From Arenibacter aquaticus (GTDB lineage: Bacteria; Bacteroidota; Bacteroidia; Flavobacteriales; Flavobacteriaceae), in assembly GCF_003957295.1 (NCBI RefSeq), contig NZ_RQPJ01000001.1:124001-188000 (forward strand): a stretch of DNA of 64,000 nt, read 5' to 3'. The translations under genes and the position numbers were made by a program. The notes under the pieces were generated by a model. The model ran no database searches. It was not told the DNA's origin and saw only the letters and a list, made by a program, of their open reading frames with translations. Positions within the stretch are counted from its first letter, which is position 1, and each line of letters opens with the position of its first letter. Below, one piece after another: positions 36,087-44,772 of this stretch.

Positions 36087-36090
36087 TAAT

Positions 36091-36777
36091 TTATCGTGAT
36101 TTAAAAGGAATCCGAATCATGAAAGGCACCTGGGCTTTTTTCCCCTTGTGTTCCCCTGGGGTCATCTGGGGCAACAAAGAAATTATACGGGCAGCCTCAT
36201 CTTCCAAAAGTTTATTAGGTCTACCACGCATTTGAACATTGCCTATGTTTCCATCTTCCAGAATAGTAAAATGCACATATACACGCCCCTGAGCGCCCTT
36301 TTCCTGTGGTCCTTCAGGATATCTAAAATTCTTTCCAACATGATTTACCATCATGATTTTAAAACAAGCCCTTTTATCTTCTGCATCCTCACAACCGGGA
36401 AAAACGGGCACCTTTTCTACCTCTACAAAAGGAACACCTCCAACATTATTTTCGACAGGCATCGCGAGCTCCTCCCTTAGCTCAGAAGTATCTTCGTCTG
36501 TCAATTTAAATGTTATTGGGATTGAAAAAGGCACTTGAACTTTTTTTCCTTTGTGCTTCCCCGGAATCATTTTGGGCAACAAAGAAATAATTCGGGCTGC
36601 CTCATCTTCCAAAAGTTTATTGGGCCCACGCATCCGAACATTGCCTATGTTTCCATCTTCCTGAATAGTGAACATCAAATTTACCCGCCCTTCAATACCC
36701 TTTTCATGGGCTTCTTTAGGATACCTGAAATTTTTGCTAATGTGTTTCTGTAACTTTTGATTAAAACAGGCTCTCAT
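36091..36777 (-). CDS. TonB C-terminal domain protein, 3' part of an interrupted gene
   Basis: 228 residues from a Met that is in the middle of a TonB-like repeat (MRACFNQKLQKHISKNFRYP). It holds one truncated repeat and one complete repeat (EKVPVFPGCEDAEDKRACF and onward to IRIPFKSR). The frame is continuous with the upstream ORF except for a TAG at 36790-36792 where other repeats have Glu (PGC-E-DA). It is therefore best seen as the second half of a gene broken by an amber codon. The start chosen is the first available Met and may never be used. Confidence 0.7.
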   Translation of the reverse strand: MRACFNQKLQKHISKNFRYPKEAHEKGIEGRVNLMFTIQEDGNIGNVRMRGPNKLLEDEAARIISLLPKMIPGKHKGKKVQVPFSIPITFKLTDEDTSELREELAMPVENNVGGVPFVEVEKVPVFPGCEDAEDKRACFKIMMVNHVGKNFRYPEGPQEKGAQGRVYVHFTILEDGNIGNVQMRGRPNKLLEDEAARIISLLPQMTPGEHKGKKAQVPFMIRIPFKSR

Positions 36778-36789
36778 ATCCCCTGCATC

Positions 36790-37428
36790 CTAGCAACCAG
36801 GGAAGACTGGAACTTTATCTATAATAGCGAAGGCCACATCCACAGTGCCATCACCATTCTCCTTTGTACCAAATTCATCTCGTCCCTGCAGTTTAAATGT
36901 GATTGAGGTGGAATACGCTACTCGCACTTTTTTTCCTTTATGTTCCCCAGGGGCCATTTGTGGTAGCAAAGAAATAATACGTGCCGCCTCACCTTCTAAA
37001 ATTTTATCAGGTCCACGCATTCGAACATTGCCAATACTTCCGTCTTTTAGAATAACGAACATAATATTCACCCTCCCTTGTATCCCTTTTTCCTGAGCTT
37101 CTTGGGGGTATCTAAAATTCTTACTTATATGCTTTTGCATTTGTTGTTGAAAACAGGCCCTTTTATTATCCGCGTCTTCGCAACCGGGAATGATTGGAAC
37201 CTTTTCTACCTGAGAAAAAGGAACATCAACATCGCCTTGATTAGGATTACTAAGTTGAGGCATTTTGGTTTTTTTTATTAACTGTGCATCGCCAGTAGCT
37301 TGTTCTTCCTCAGAAATTCCATTTTCTTGGGCCTCTAAGGAAGTATACACCAACATTCCTACTACCAACGGCACCAACAATAGATACTTTAACTGCCAAA
37401 TTCTCTTTGATTTTGATTTTTGCAACAT
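36790..37428 (-). CDS. TonB-repeat protein derived from an M56-TonB gene, 5' part
   Basis: 212 residues starting MLQKSKSKRIWQLKYLLLVP, which is almost identical to residues inside the intact M56 protein just upstream (about residues 251-270), then one membrane helix. A full TonB_C-like repeat follows (EKVPIIPGCEDADNKRACF to STSITFKLQG), and the start of a second one stops at PGC-TAG. The Met start is the first internal Met of the ancestral gene, and an in-frame TAG lies 10-12 bp upstream of it. It has lost the whole M56 domain. Paralogue comparison makes it a decaying duplicate. Confidence 0.7.
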   Translation of the reverse strand: MLQKSKSKRIWQLKYLLLVPLVVGMLVYTSLEAQENGISEEEQATGDAQLIKKTKMPQLSNPNQGDVDVPFSQVEKVPIIPGCEDADNKRACFQQQMQKHISKNFRYPQEAQEKGIQGRVNIMFVILKDGSIGNVRMRGPDKILEGEAARIISLLPQMAPGEHKGKKVRVAYSTSITFKLQGRDEFGTKENGDGTVDVAFAIIDKVPVFPGC

Positions 37429-37597
37429 GACGATTCGTTTTTTGACCTGTCCCTAGTTACCACAGCAGTAATTTGCATTTCCTTATTCCACAAGAATTCC
37501 TGATAAAAAACAACATCTTGGGGCATTATATTTTTTTAAAGGCTCTACCTTTACCCAATACAATGCCAATAATACATAAAGGCATAGGCACCTATAT

Positions 37598-37702
37598 GAT
37601 GCACCCTGTTCCATTAAAAAAGGTCTCCCGTTTTAGCAACAGATCGTAGACGATCAAAAATAATGCCTGAATTTCAATTCATTCTCTGATATACTGTATC
37701 AC
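37598..37702 (-). pseudogene. Remnant of a deleted M56 domain
   Basis: The minus strand from 37702 reads VIQYIRE-stop-IEIQALFLI and VYDLLLKRETFFNGTG. It aligns with the start of the intact M56 gene (MIQYILECIAFQLMFLIIYD and LFLKRETFFQWN). The start codon is GTG, one codon is now TGA, and the frame is lost after TTTTTT. It is the 5' end of the duplicated gene whose middle has been deleted. Confidence 0.75.
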
Positions 37703-37721
37703 CCTCTAAAGTTCTTTGCTG

Positions 37722-39113
37722 TTACTGTAGTTTAAAAGTAATTGGCAGGGTATATGTCACCCGCACCTTTTCTCCTTTGTTTTCCCCAGCTGTCATCTGG
37801 GGCAACAAAGAAATAATGCGGGCTACCTCATCTTCCAAAAGTTTATTAGGCCCGCGCATCCGAACATTGCCTACGTTTCCGTCTTCCTGAATGGTGAACA
37901 TCACATTTACCCGTCCTTGAATACCCTTTTCTTGGGCTTTCTCAGGGTACCTAAAGTTCTTCCCTATATGTTTTCGTATCTTATTACTGAAACATGTCCT
38001 AGAATCCTCTACACCCGCACATCCAGGAAAAACCGGGGCTTTTTCAATTGAGGAAAACAAGACTTCGCCTTTAGTTAGAGGCATAGGGACTTCCACAACT
38101 AGTTCTTCTGGTATAAACTTTATACTACTTGGGGCATCCGAATATCCTACTATGACCATCTCCTCTAACATTTCTATTTTTTCTGATAGATTTCCTTTGA
38201 CATTTACTTCCTCTGGCATTTCTTTTAATTCAAATATTTTATTTCCGGAATTGGCTTCAGTTTCACAAGATGTATAAACCATAATTCCGATTAATGTTGG
38301 CACTAACAATAAATACTTTAACTGCCAAACTCTCTTTGATTTTGATTTTTGTAACATGACGATTCGTTTTTTGATTAATGATGATTTAAAAAATTGATTG
38401 ATGAATGAAATATGTTGGGTCTGGAAGACCTGTGACAACAGCAATTGATACTGCTCCGCCTTATGGGTCTTGGCCACTTTTGCATCGGCGATGAACTCGT
38501 GCAATTCGGAAACCCTATTTTGATATACATAGACCAGGGGATTGAACCAGCCTACAATGCGCATCAGCTCAAAGAACAACAGATCCCAAGAATGTCGTTG
38601 TTCTATATGCACCAGCTCGTGCTGAATGATGCTTTTATGTTCCTTTTCCAACACCTGGTCCCCTAAGAAAATGGACCTGAAAAAAGAAAAGGCCATATTA
38701 CTGTTTCTAACCACTACCCTGGTGAAGTCCTTAAAATAACGGATTTCTCCTTGGCGTTTTAGTCGGTTTATCTGGTATAGTTTATATGTGAACAATAGCG
38801 CAGCAATGACCACCCCCACATAAAACACAACCTCTGTTGCCGAAAGATCAAAAGAAGAAGCGTTTTCCGGAGCAACAACCACCCCTTCCGACATGTCCAT
38901 GCCCCATAAATATTCAGGATACACAAAATACTCAGAAGATACCGCGGTCTTAAAAGCTTCTATCTTTAACCAGGGCAGTATTAAGGAAAGTACAAATGTC
39001 CCGATCAGGTACACCCTATTCCACTGAAAAAAGGTCTCCCGTTTTAGAAACAGATCGTAAATGATCAAAAACATTAGCTGGAATGCAATGCATTCTAATA
39101 TATACTGTATCAT
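37722..39113 (-). CDS. M56 family BlaR1-like membrane peptidase with TonB C-terminus
   Basis: 463 residues. Hydrophobic helices near residues 3-55, 90-110 and 262-280 frame an M56 zinc peptidase core with HELVHIEQRHSWD (HExxH, about residue 168) and SELHEFIADAKV as the third ligand. After the last helix (LKYLLLVPTLIGIMVYTS) there is a periplasmic linker and one TonB_C-like repeat (EKAPVFPGCAGVEDSRTCF to TLPITFKLQ). BlaR1-like proteins sense a periplasmic signal and cleave the BlaI-type repressor. The gene overlaps the BlaI gene by 4 bp. A TonB-type C-terminal domain replaces the penicillin sensor. Confidence 0.93.
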   Translation of the reverse strand: MIQYILECIAFQLMFLIIYDLFLKRETFFQWNRVYLIGTFVLSLILPWLKIEAFKTAVSSEYFVYPEYLWGMDMSEGVVVAPENASSFDLSATEVVFYVGVVIAALLFTYKLYQINRLKRQGEIRYFKDFTRVVVRNSNMAFSFFRSIFLGDQVLEKEHKSIIQHELVHIEQRHSWDLLFFELMRIVGWFNPLVYVYQNRVSELHEFIADAKVAKTHKAEQYQLLLSQVFQTQHISFINQFFKSSLIKKRIVMLQKSKSKRVWQLKYLLLVPTLIGIMVYTSCETEANSGNKIFELKEMPEEVNVKGNLSEKIEMLEEMVIVGYSDAPSSIKFIPEELVVEVPMPLTKGEVLFSSIEKAPVFPGCAGVEDSRTCFSNKIRKHIGKNFRYPEKAQEKGIQGRVNVMFTIQEDGNVGNVRMRGPNKLLEDEVARIISLLPQMTAGENKGEKVRVTYTLPITFKLQ

Positions 39114-39472
39114 TCCTTCTCTTTTTTAATGTCCTTGAGGATAGATTCCAATTCCGATAGGCTCATATCATTCTTTTTCATAAAGAAGGATACCATACTT
39201 TTAAAAGAACCCTGGAAATAGCCGTCCACCAATTTGTTAATGGACTGGTTTCCATAATCCGATTTCTTGATCAACGGAAAATATAAATAGCCCCTGCCCT
39301 CCTTCTCATGGCCCACAAACCCCTTGCTTTCCAAAATACGGACAATGGTAGAGACCGTATTATAGGCCGGTTTGGGTTCTGGAAGTACGTCAATAATGGC
39401 TGCCACGTTGCATTTCTGCAACTGCCATAATACCTGCATTACCTCCTCCTCTGCTTTGGTTAACTGCTTCAT
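39110..39472 (-). CDS. BlaI/MecI/CopY family transcriptional repressor
   Basis: 120 residues. The winged helix lies at 1-75 (MKQLTKAEEEVMQVLWQLQK and PKPAYNTVSTIVRILESKGF) and a C-terminal dimer helix at 85-118 (SDYGNQSINKLVDGYFQGSF). It should bind the three palindromes just upstream of its own start and be inactivated by the adjacent M56 peptidase. It overlaps that gene by 4 bp, so repressor and protease are made together. Confidence 0.95.
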   Translation of the reverse strand: MKQLTKAEEEVMQVLWQLQKCNVAAIIDVLPEPKPAYNTVSTIVRILESKGFVGHEKEGRGYLYFPLIKKSDYGNQSINKLVDGYFQGSFKSMVSFFMKKNDMSLSELESILKDIKKEKE

Positions 39473-39474
39473 TT

Positions 39475-39542
39475 AACTAAATTTTTAGTTGAACACTATA
39501 ACAAATATAACTAAATATTTAGTTTAAACTAATGTTTTAGTT
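39475..39542 (-). promoter_or_regulatory. Three BlaI-type operators around a -7 promoter element
   Basis: AACTAAATTTTTAGTT (39475-39490), the perfect palindrome AACTAAATATTTAGTT (39509-39524) and AACTAATGTTTTAGTT (39527-39542) share arms AACTAA and TTAGTT. CAAATATA at 39502-39509 reads TATATTTG on the minus strand, a perfect TAnnTTTG -7 element that abuts the second operator. Repressor on these sites would block the promoter of its own operon. Confidence 0.85.
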
Positions 39543-39612
39543 CAAAAATTAGATTTGAGGCTATTGATGGCGTCCAGCTCTTACTCGAATTTTTGCAAGC
39601 TGAATTCTAAAT

Positions 39613-39719
39613 AGGCACGAGCGTGACGCCTGTCTGCCGACCGAGGCAGGCTCACGCCAGCGACGGACACGAGCGCAACGCCTGTCTGCCGACTGTGGCA
39701 GGCTCCCGCTAGCGACAGG
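39613..39719. repeat. REP-like palindromic element, tandem copies 2 and 3
   Basis: Two copies head to tail (39613-39666 and 39665-39719) of the element at 35741. Copy 2 matches copy 1 at nearly every position; copy 3 diverges more (GCGCAACGCCTGTCTGCC). Both keep the palindromic arms. They lie between a repressor promoter and the DUF456 gene. The open frame across them on the minus strand is repeat-derived and not a gene. Confidence 0.85.
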
Positions 39720-39797
39720 GGTGACTACTCCCGTCCTTTTCCGATCCATGTAACAAATCATCCCTATCTTCGTCTAACAGGAAACCTAAAAAAACCT

Positions 39798-40313
39798 ATG
39801 GATATTGTTTTACTGATTATAGGATTTGCCCTAATGTTCATTGGAATATTGGGTAGTTTTCTTCCGGTACTTCCGGGTACTCCAATAAGCTGGGTAGGCC
39901 TACTCCTACTCTACCTTACCAAAGCAATTCCGGACGATTGGACCTTTTTGGGCATTACCTTGGCCGTCGCCTTATTGGTCTTTGCCCTGGACTACATCAT
40001 CCCAGTCTGGGGGACCAAAAAATTTGGAGGAAGCAGATGGGGAATGGTCGGTACCACAATAGGTCTTTTAATAGCCCTATTCTTTCCTATTCTTGGCTTT
40101 ATAGGTATCATCGTATGGCCTTTTTTAGGTGCTTTGGCTGGAGAAATGATCAACAAGGCCGATCAAAAAAAGGCCCTAAAGGCCGCTTTTGGTTCTTTTC
40201 TAGGTTTTATAACCGGAACCTTCCTTAAATTTCTGGTAACGGTTATCTATTTGGGGATATTTATATACAAAGCATGGGAATACAAGTCGGACTTATTTCC
40301 CTTTTTTAATTAA
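39798..40313 (+). CDS. DUF456 family membrane protein
   Basis: 171 residues, nearly all hydrophobic, with four or five helices and a Gly-rich pattern (GFALMFIGILGSFLPVLPG and IGIIVWPFLGALAGEMI). This glycine-zipper type arrangement is typical of DUF456, an inner membrane family of unknown function. It stands alone, facing the nitroreductase gene with a 9 bp gap. Confidence 0.9.
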   Translation: MDIVLLIIGFALMFIGILGSFLPVLPGTPISWVGLLLLYLTKAIPDDWTFLGITLAVALLVFALDYIIPVWGTKKFGGSRWGMVGTTIGLLIALFFPILGFIGIIVWPFLGALAGEMINKADQKKALKAAFGSFLGFITGTFLKFLVTVIYLGIFIYKAWEYKSDLFPFFN

Positions 40314-40322
40314 GCAATACCA

Positions 40323-40874
40323 CTACATCCAGGTAACTTTATCCTTCCAGGGCCCTTTTTCTACTTCTGGGATATCCTCATCATAATGGCCCATATAGAA
40401 AAACCCAAGACACACCTCCCCCATTTTCAATTCAAAAAAATCATCCATGTGTTTTATAAGCCCGGGTGAACTCCAATAACAGCCAATACCCATTTCTGTA
40501 CAACAAAGCCACATATTTTGTACAGCCATAGCTGTTGCTGCTACCTCTTCCCATTCCGGTACACTTAACTGTGGATCTCTCTGCATGCAAATAGCTATTA
40601 CAGCCCCCGCCTTTTGAGGGTTTTGTATTAACTTTTCTACCTTAAATTGTTTGGGCTTAGGTTCTGTCTCCATATACTTTAAGGAAAGAAACAAGCCAAG
40701 CTTTTCCTGGGACTCACCCTGTAACACTTTAAAACGCCATGGTTCGGTCTTCTTATGGGTAGGTGCGTAATTCGCTGCCTCCAATACCTTTTCTATAGCC
40801 TCCTTACTAACAGGCTTGTTGTTATATTGTGTCGGAAAAACAGAGCGTCTCTTTTTTATTATATCAAAAATCAT
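40323..40874 (-). CDS. Nitroreductase family protein
   Basis: 183 residues, a compact one-domain flavoprotein. RRSVFPTQYNNKPVSKEAIE carries the Arg and Ser that bind FMN phosphate, and NYAPTHKKTEPWRFKVL is the typical second FMN loop. The end (WEEVAATAMAVQNMWLCCTEMGIG-like region) is conserved for the family. It should use NAD(P)H to reduce an unknown quinone or nitro compound. No operon partner overlaps; the LysR gene is 37 bp upstream and on the same strand, so they may be one transcript. Confidence 0.92.
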   Translation of the reverse strand: MIFDIIKKRRSVFPTQYNNKPVSKEAIEKVLEAANYAPTHKKTEPWRFKVLQGESQEKLGLFLSLKYMETEPKPKQFKVEKLIQNPQKAGAVIAICMQRDPQLSVPEWEEVAATAMAVQNMWLCCTEMGIGCYWSSPGLIKHMDDFFELKMGEVCLGFFYMGHYDEDIPEVEKGPWKDKVTWM

Positions 40875-40910
40875 ATCTTTTCTTCATTTAGTGATTACAA
40901 ACTAAACCAA

Positions 40911-41813
40911 TTATTTACCCAACTTAGAACGGTTTAACAGCAAATTAATACAATGCCGTAAGGCAGGATTCCTATTATCTTCTTTCCAAACTACCGACAG
41001 GATGGCCCTTTGAGGAATATTCCTTAGTTCTATAAACTTTACCTTCATCTGAAAGCCGTATTGTAATGAGGTTGGCACAATGGCTATACCCAAATTATTC
41101 TCTACCAGCTTAAAAATAGTCTGGGCGTGAACAGATTTATGGGATACCTTGGGCGTAAAACCAGCATCCTCACATATACTCATTACCGTATCATAATATA
41201 AGGGACTATAGTCTTGAGCGAACAAAATAAAATTCTCTTCTGCCAACTGCCCAACGTCCTTAAATTCCCTGGTCAACATGGGATATAATTCTGGCAAGAC
41301 AACAGAAAAGGTATCGGTATATACCGGCTGAATATTCACCCCATCCGGCACCCTTGCCATACGCACAAAACCCATATCCAGTTTATCCCTCATTATGGCA
41401 TTCATTTGGGCCGTATTGGACAGCTCCTCCAAGCTGGACTTTATCCCCGGGAAATTTTCCTTCAATCCAATCAAAAGGTCCGGAATCACTTCTTGCATGG
41501 CCGAACCTAAAAATCCAATCCGTACCTCTCCAAAATTACCATCACTAATATGTTTTAACTGCTTTTTGGTAACGTCCAAATGGTTTAGAATAAATTCCAT
41601 TTCACCTTTTAGGTATTCCCCAGCCGCCGTCAAGGCCACTTTCTTTTTGCTCCTAACAAACAGTTTAACATCCAATATTTCCTCCATTTGCTTTATTTGC
41701 CTACTTAAGCCAGGCTGTGAAATACACAACTTTTCGGCAGCTTTCCGGTAATGTAACTCCTCAGCCACAGCTAAGAAATAATTAAAATGTCGGAGTTCTA
41801 ATTGATAACCCAT
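40911..41813 (-). CDS. LysR family transcriptional regulator, likely hut regulator
   Basis: I choose the ATG at 41811-41813 (MGYQLELRHFNYFLAVAEEL), giving 300 residues; an upstream frame to 41891 would cover the whole promoter region. The helix-turn-helix (YRKAAEKLCISQPGLSRQIK) lies at about 22-42, followed by the linker helix and the substrate-binding domain from about residue 90 (GEVRIGFLGSAMQEVIPDLL). It is divergent from hutH, so it probably controls the histidine-degradation genes, with urocanate as a reasonable but unproven inducer. Confidence 0.92.
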   Translation of the reverse strand: MGYQLELRHFNYFLAVAEELHYRKAAEKLCISQPGLSRQIKQMEEILDVKLFVRSKKKVALTAAGEYLKGEMEFILNHLDVTKKQLKHISDGNFGEVRIGFLGSAMQEVIPDLLIGLKENFPGIKSSLEELSNTAQMNAIMRDKLDMGFVRMARVPDGVNIQPVYTDTFSVVLPELYPMLTREFKDVGQLAEENFILFAQDYSPLYYDTVMSICEDAGFTPKVSHKSVHAQTIFKLVENNLGIAIVPTSLQYGFQMKVKFIELRNIPQRAILSVVWKEDNRNPALRHCINLLLNRSKLGK

Positions 41814-41891
41814 AGTTATTAGGTATATATATAAATGGTATTGGCGATTATCAAACTTAATCAATAATTTTATAATGCAAAAAATTAGCAC
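41814..41891. promoter_or_regulatory. Overlapping divergent lysR and hutH promoters
   Basis: CAAACTTA at 41852-41859 reads TAAGTTTG on the minus strand, a perfect -7 element for lysR, with a TTTG (minus strand of 41878-41881) 18 bp upstream. On the plus strand TTG (41841-41843) is 21 bp before TAATTTTA (41865-41872), a near-consensus -7 for hutH. The two promoters overlap. ATTAT at 41847-41851 and ATAAT at 41864-41868 form a LysR-like T-N11-A dyad. Confidence 0.65.
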
Positions 41892-43472
41892 ATGGCAACT
41901 TCAAAAAAAACATTTTTTTTCGGGGAAGACCACTTAAAGGCCGGACTAGCTATAGAAATTGCCAAGGGAACGATAAAAGGACAAATCTCTGCAAAAGCTA
42001 GGAAAAGAATTAGGGCAAGTTACAAGGCCGTGGCACAAATTGTAGAGAAGGGCAAACCTGTTTACGGAATCAATACCGGATTTGGTCCCTTATGCACTAC
42101 CAAGATCTCCAAATCCGAAACCAAAATATTACAGTCCAACATCCTTAAAAGCCACAGTGTTGGTGTTGGCCCTCCCGTTGAAACGGATATCGCCAAACTA
42201 ATGCTTATCCTAAAGGTACATTCCCTAGCCAAAGGCTATTCGGGCATAGCGGAAGCTACCTTGGACCGCATAGTATGGCATATTAACAACGATGCCATAC
42301 CAGTGGTTCCTTCCCAAGGATCGGTAGGGGCATCAGGGGACCTCGCCCCCTTATCCCACTTATTTTTACCCTTAATTGGTTTAGGTAAAGTCCGATATGT
42401 TAAAAAAGTCATTTCAACAGCACAACTATATAAAATTTATGGCCTAAAACCCTTGGAACTGGGACCCAAAGAGGGACTGGCTCTAATTAATGGTACTCAG
42501 TTCATAGCAGCTCATGCGGTAAAAGTATTGGACAGGATGAAGGCCTGTCTTGACCAAGCCGATATTATTGGCGCCATGATGATAGAAGGATTACAGGGCA
42601 GTGTGAAACCCTTTTTTAAGGAATTACACCAACTTAGACCCTTTAAAGGCAGTATTCATGTAGCTACTAGAATCCGTTTTCTATTGGAAGGTTCCGAAAT
42701 TATGGAGGACCATATTGACTGTGAAAAAGTACAGGACCCCTATTCCCTAAGATGCATCCCCCAAGTGCACGGCGCTTCCAGAAATGCCTGGTTACACCTA
42801 AAGGAATTATTGGAGGTAGAATTAAACTCGGTCACGGACAACCCTATCATTATTGATGAGGAATTAACTATAAGCGGAGGGAATTTTCACGGTCAACCTT
42901 TGGCCATGGCCTTGGACTATGCTTGTCTGGCTGCTTCGGAGTTGGGAAATATTTCGGACCGACGTATTTATTTGGCCTTGGAAGGAAACAGTCCGGGAGT
43001 ACCCAAATTATTGATGGAAGAAACCGGGATCAATTCGGGCTATATGATACTGCAATATACCACTGCAGCCTTGGCCAGTGAAAACAAGGGACTGTGCTTC
43101 CCGTCCAGTGCAGACAGCATCCCTACTTCCTTAGGACAGGAAGACCATGTAAGTATGGGGTCTATAAGTGGCAGAAAAGCCCAGAAAGTCTTGGAAAACG
43201 TAGAAAAAATACTGGCCATAGAACTCCTGACCGCAGCACAGGCATTTGAATTTAGAAAACCCATGAAATCTGGCCTGTTGTTGGACAAAGTCCATAAAAT
43301 GGTCCGTAAAAATGTAGCCTTTGCAGAAAAGGACAGGGTTTTCTCCGATGATATTGAAAAGGGCATTGATATGATTAAAAAGCGGACTATAATACGAACC
43401 GTACAGCAGGCTATACAACGCCATAAATTGAAAATTGACAGTCCGTACGAAGACCATTTTGGAGCGTATTAG
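41892..43472 (+). CDS. hutH: Histidine ammonia-lyase
   Basis: 526 residues. The self-forming MIO cofactor triad Ala146-Ser147-Gly148 is in SQGSVGASGDLAPLSHL. The substrate loop YGINTGFGPL is near residue 58. Catalyses L-histidine to urocanate and ammonia, the first step of the hut pathway. It begins 78 bp from the divergent LysR gene and is followed after 34 bp by hutI. Confidence 0.97.
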   Translation: MATSKKTFFFGEDHLKAGLAIEIAKGTIKGQISAKARKRIRASYKAVAQIVEKGKPVYGINTGFGPLCTTKISKSETKILQSNILKSHSVGVGPPVETDIAKLMLILKVHSLAKGYSGIAEATLDRIVWHINNDAIPVVPSQGSVGASGDLAPLSHLFLPLIGLGKVRYVKKVISTAQLYKIYGLKPLELGPKEGLALINGTQFIAAHAVKVLDRMKACLDQADIIGAMMIEGLQGSVKPFFKELHQLRPFKGSIHVATRIRFLLEGSEIMEDHIDCEKVQDPYSLRCIPQVHGASRNAWLHLKELLEVELNSVTDNPIIIDEELTISGGNFHGQPLAMALDYACLAASELGNISDRRIYLALEGNSPGVPKLLMEETGINSGYMILQYTTAALASENKGLCFPSSADSIPTSLGQEDHVSMGSISGRKAQKVLENVEKILAIELLTAAQAFEFRKPMKSGLLLDKVHKMVRKNVAFAEKDRVFSDDIEKGIDMIKKRTIIRTVQQAIQRHKLKIDSPYEDHFGAY

Positions 43473-43506
43473 CCCATAGTTAGGTTACAAAAAATAGACA
43501 AAAAAA

Positions 43507-44760
43507 ATGAAAAAGTATAGGCTAATTGGCCCTTTTAAACAAATCGTAACAATGGCAGGATTGCCCCAAAAAGGGGCCATATCCGATGAACAACTCAGTC
43601 TGTTTGAAAAAGCAGGCATTATTACAGAGGATGAAAACATTTATGCCGTGGGACCTTATGCTGAAATGGAAACAGCGGCAAGAGCCCTCAATGCACAGAC
43701 CATATCTATCCCGTCCAATATGGTATGCCTTCCAGGCTTCATTGATTCCCATACCCATATTTGTTTTAGTGGCAGTCGGGCCAAGGACTATGCCCTGCGG
43801 AATTCAGGTAAGACCTACCTTGAGATTGCCAAGGCCGGTGGCGGTATATGGGACACGGTCACCCAGACAAGAAAAGCCACCAAAGCCTCACTAATAGAAG
43901 GCATCAAAAAAAGAGCGAGCGCACATCTTTCCAGAGGTGTAACGACCATTGAGGTAAAAAGCGGCTATGGACTGTCTATAACCGAGGAGTTAAAAATGCT
44001 CAGGGCCATTGCTTATGCCAATACGGAATGTGAAGCAGATTTAATATCTACCTGCCTGGCAGCCCATACGATCCCAAAAGATTACCATGGTTCTGCAAAC
44101 GATTATCTATTGGAAATTAGCTCGGAATTATTTCCCATTTTAAAAAAAGAAAACCTCAGCACCAGGATCGATGCTTTTTTGGAAGAAGGCGCCTTTTCCC
44201 CAACCATGATTGCGCCTTATTTTAATAAGGCCAAAGAAATGGGATTTCATATTACCGTGCATGCAGATCAATTTTCAACTGCAGGTAGTGCCACAGCAGT
44301 GCAATACGGAGCCATTAGTGCAGATCACCTAGAGGCAAGTACAGAAAAGGAAATTGAACTTTTAGCAAACAGTAGCACTGTGGCCACTGCCCTTCCCGGG
44401 GCCTCCATAGGGCTGGGCTGCAACTTTGCCCCTGCACGCAAATTATTGGACGCGGGAGCTACATTGGCCATTGCAAGTGATTGGAACCCGGGATCGGCAC
44501 CCATGGGAAACCTACTTACCCAAGCGGCTATACTGGGAACCTTTGAAAAGCTCACCAATACAGAAGTATTGGCCGGCATAAGTTATAGAGCAGCAACAGC
44601 CTTAGGCCTTAAAGACCGAGGCAAAATTAAAGCCGGATTGCTGGCGGACTTCATCGCATTCCCAACAAGCGATTATAATGAAATACTCTACCATCAAGGT
44701 ATGCTTACCCCCAGTATGGTCTGGAAAAGAGGAAAATTAGTGACCAATAAAGCTATTTAA
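43507..44760 (+). CDS. hutI: Imidazolonepropionase
   Basis: 417 residues, an amidohydrolase-fold enzyme. Metal motif FIDSHTHICFSG is near residue 80, with VKSGYGLSITEEL further on and a His in ITVHADQFSTAG. ISADHLEAST and ASDWNPGSAPMGN contain the remaining metal and catalytic residues. Converts imidazolonepropionate to formiminoglutamate, the third step of histidine degradation. It lies between hutH and hutU with short gaps. Confidence 0.96.
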   Translation: MKKYRLIGPFKQIVTMAGLPQKGAISDEQLSLFEKAGIITEDENIYAVGPYAEMETAARALNAQTISIPSNMVCLPGFIDSHTHICFSGSRAKDYALRNSGKTYLEIAKAGGGIWDTVTQTRKATKASLIEGIKKRASAHLSRGVTTIEVKSGYGLSITEELKMLRAIAYANTECEADLISTCLAAHTIPKDYHGSANDYLLEISSELFPILKKENLSTRIDAFLEEGAFSPTMIAPYFNKAKEMGFHITVHADQFSTAGSATAVQYGAISADHLEASTEKEIELLANSSTVATALPGASIGLGCNFAPARKLLDAGATLAIASDWNPGSAPMGNLLTQAAILGTFEKLTNTEVLAGISYRAATALGLKDRGKIKAGLLADFIAFPTSDYNEILYHQGMLTPSMVWKRGKLVTNKAI

Positions 44761-44772
44761 AGAAAAAATACC

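Noticed and set aside
39561-39761. 66-codon minus-strand frame
   Set aside because: It is made almost wholly of the palindromic element and carries its typical Arg-rich translation.
41814-41891. Longer N-terminus for the LysR protein
   Set aside because: It would translate the promoter region; LysR proteins start shortly before the helix-turn-helix, as with the ATG at 41813.
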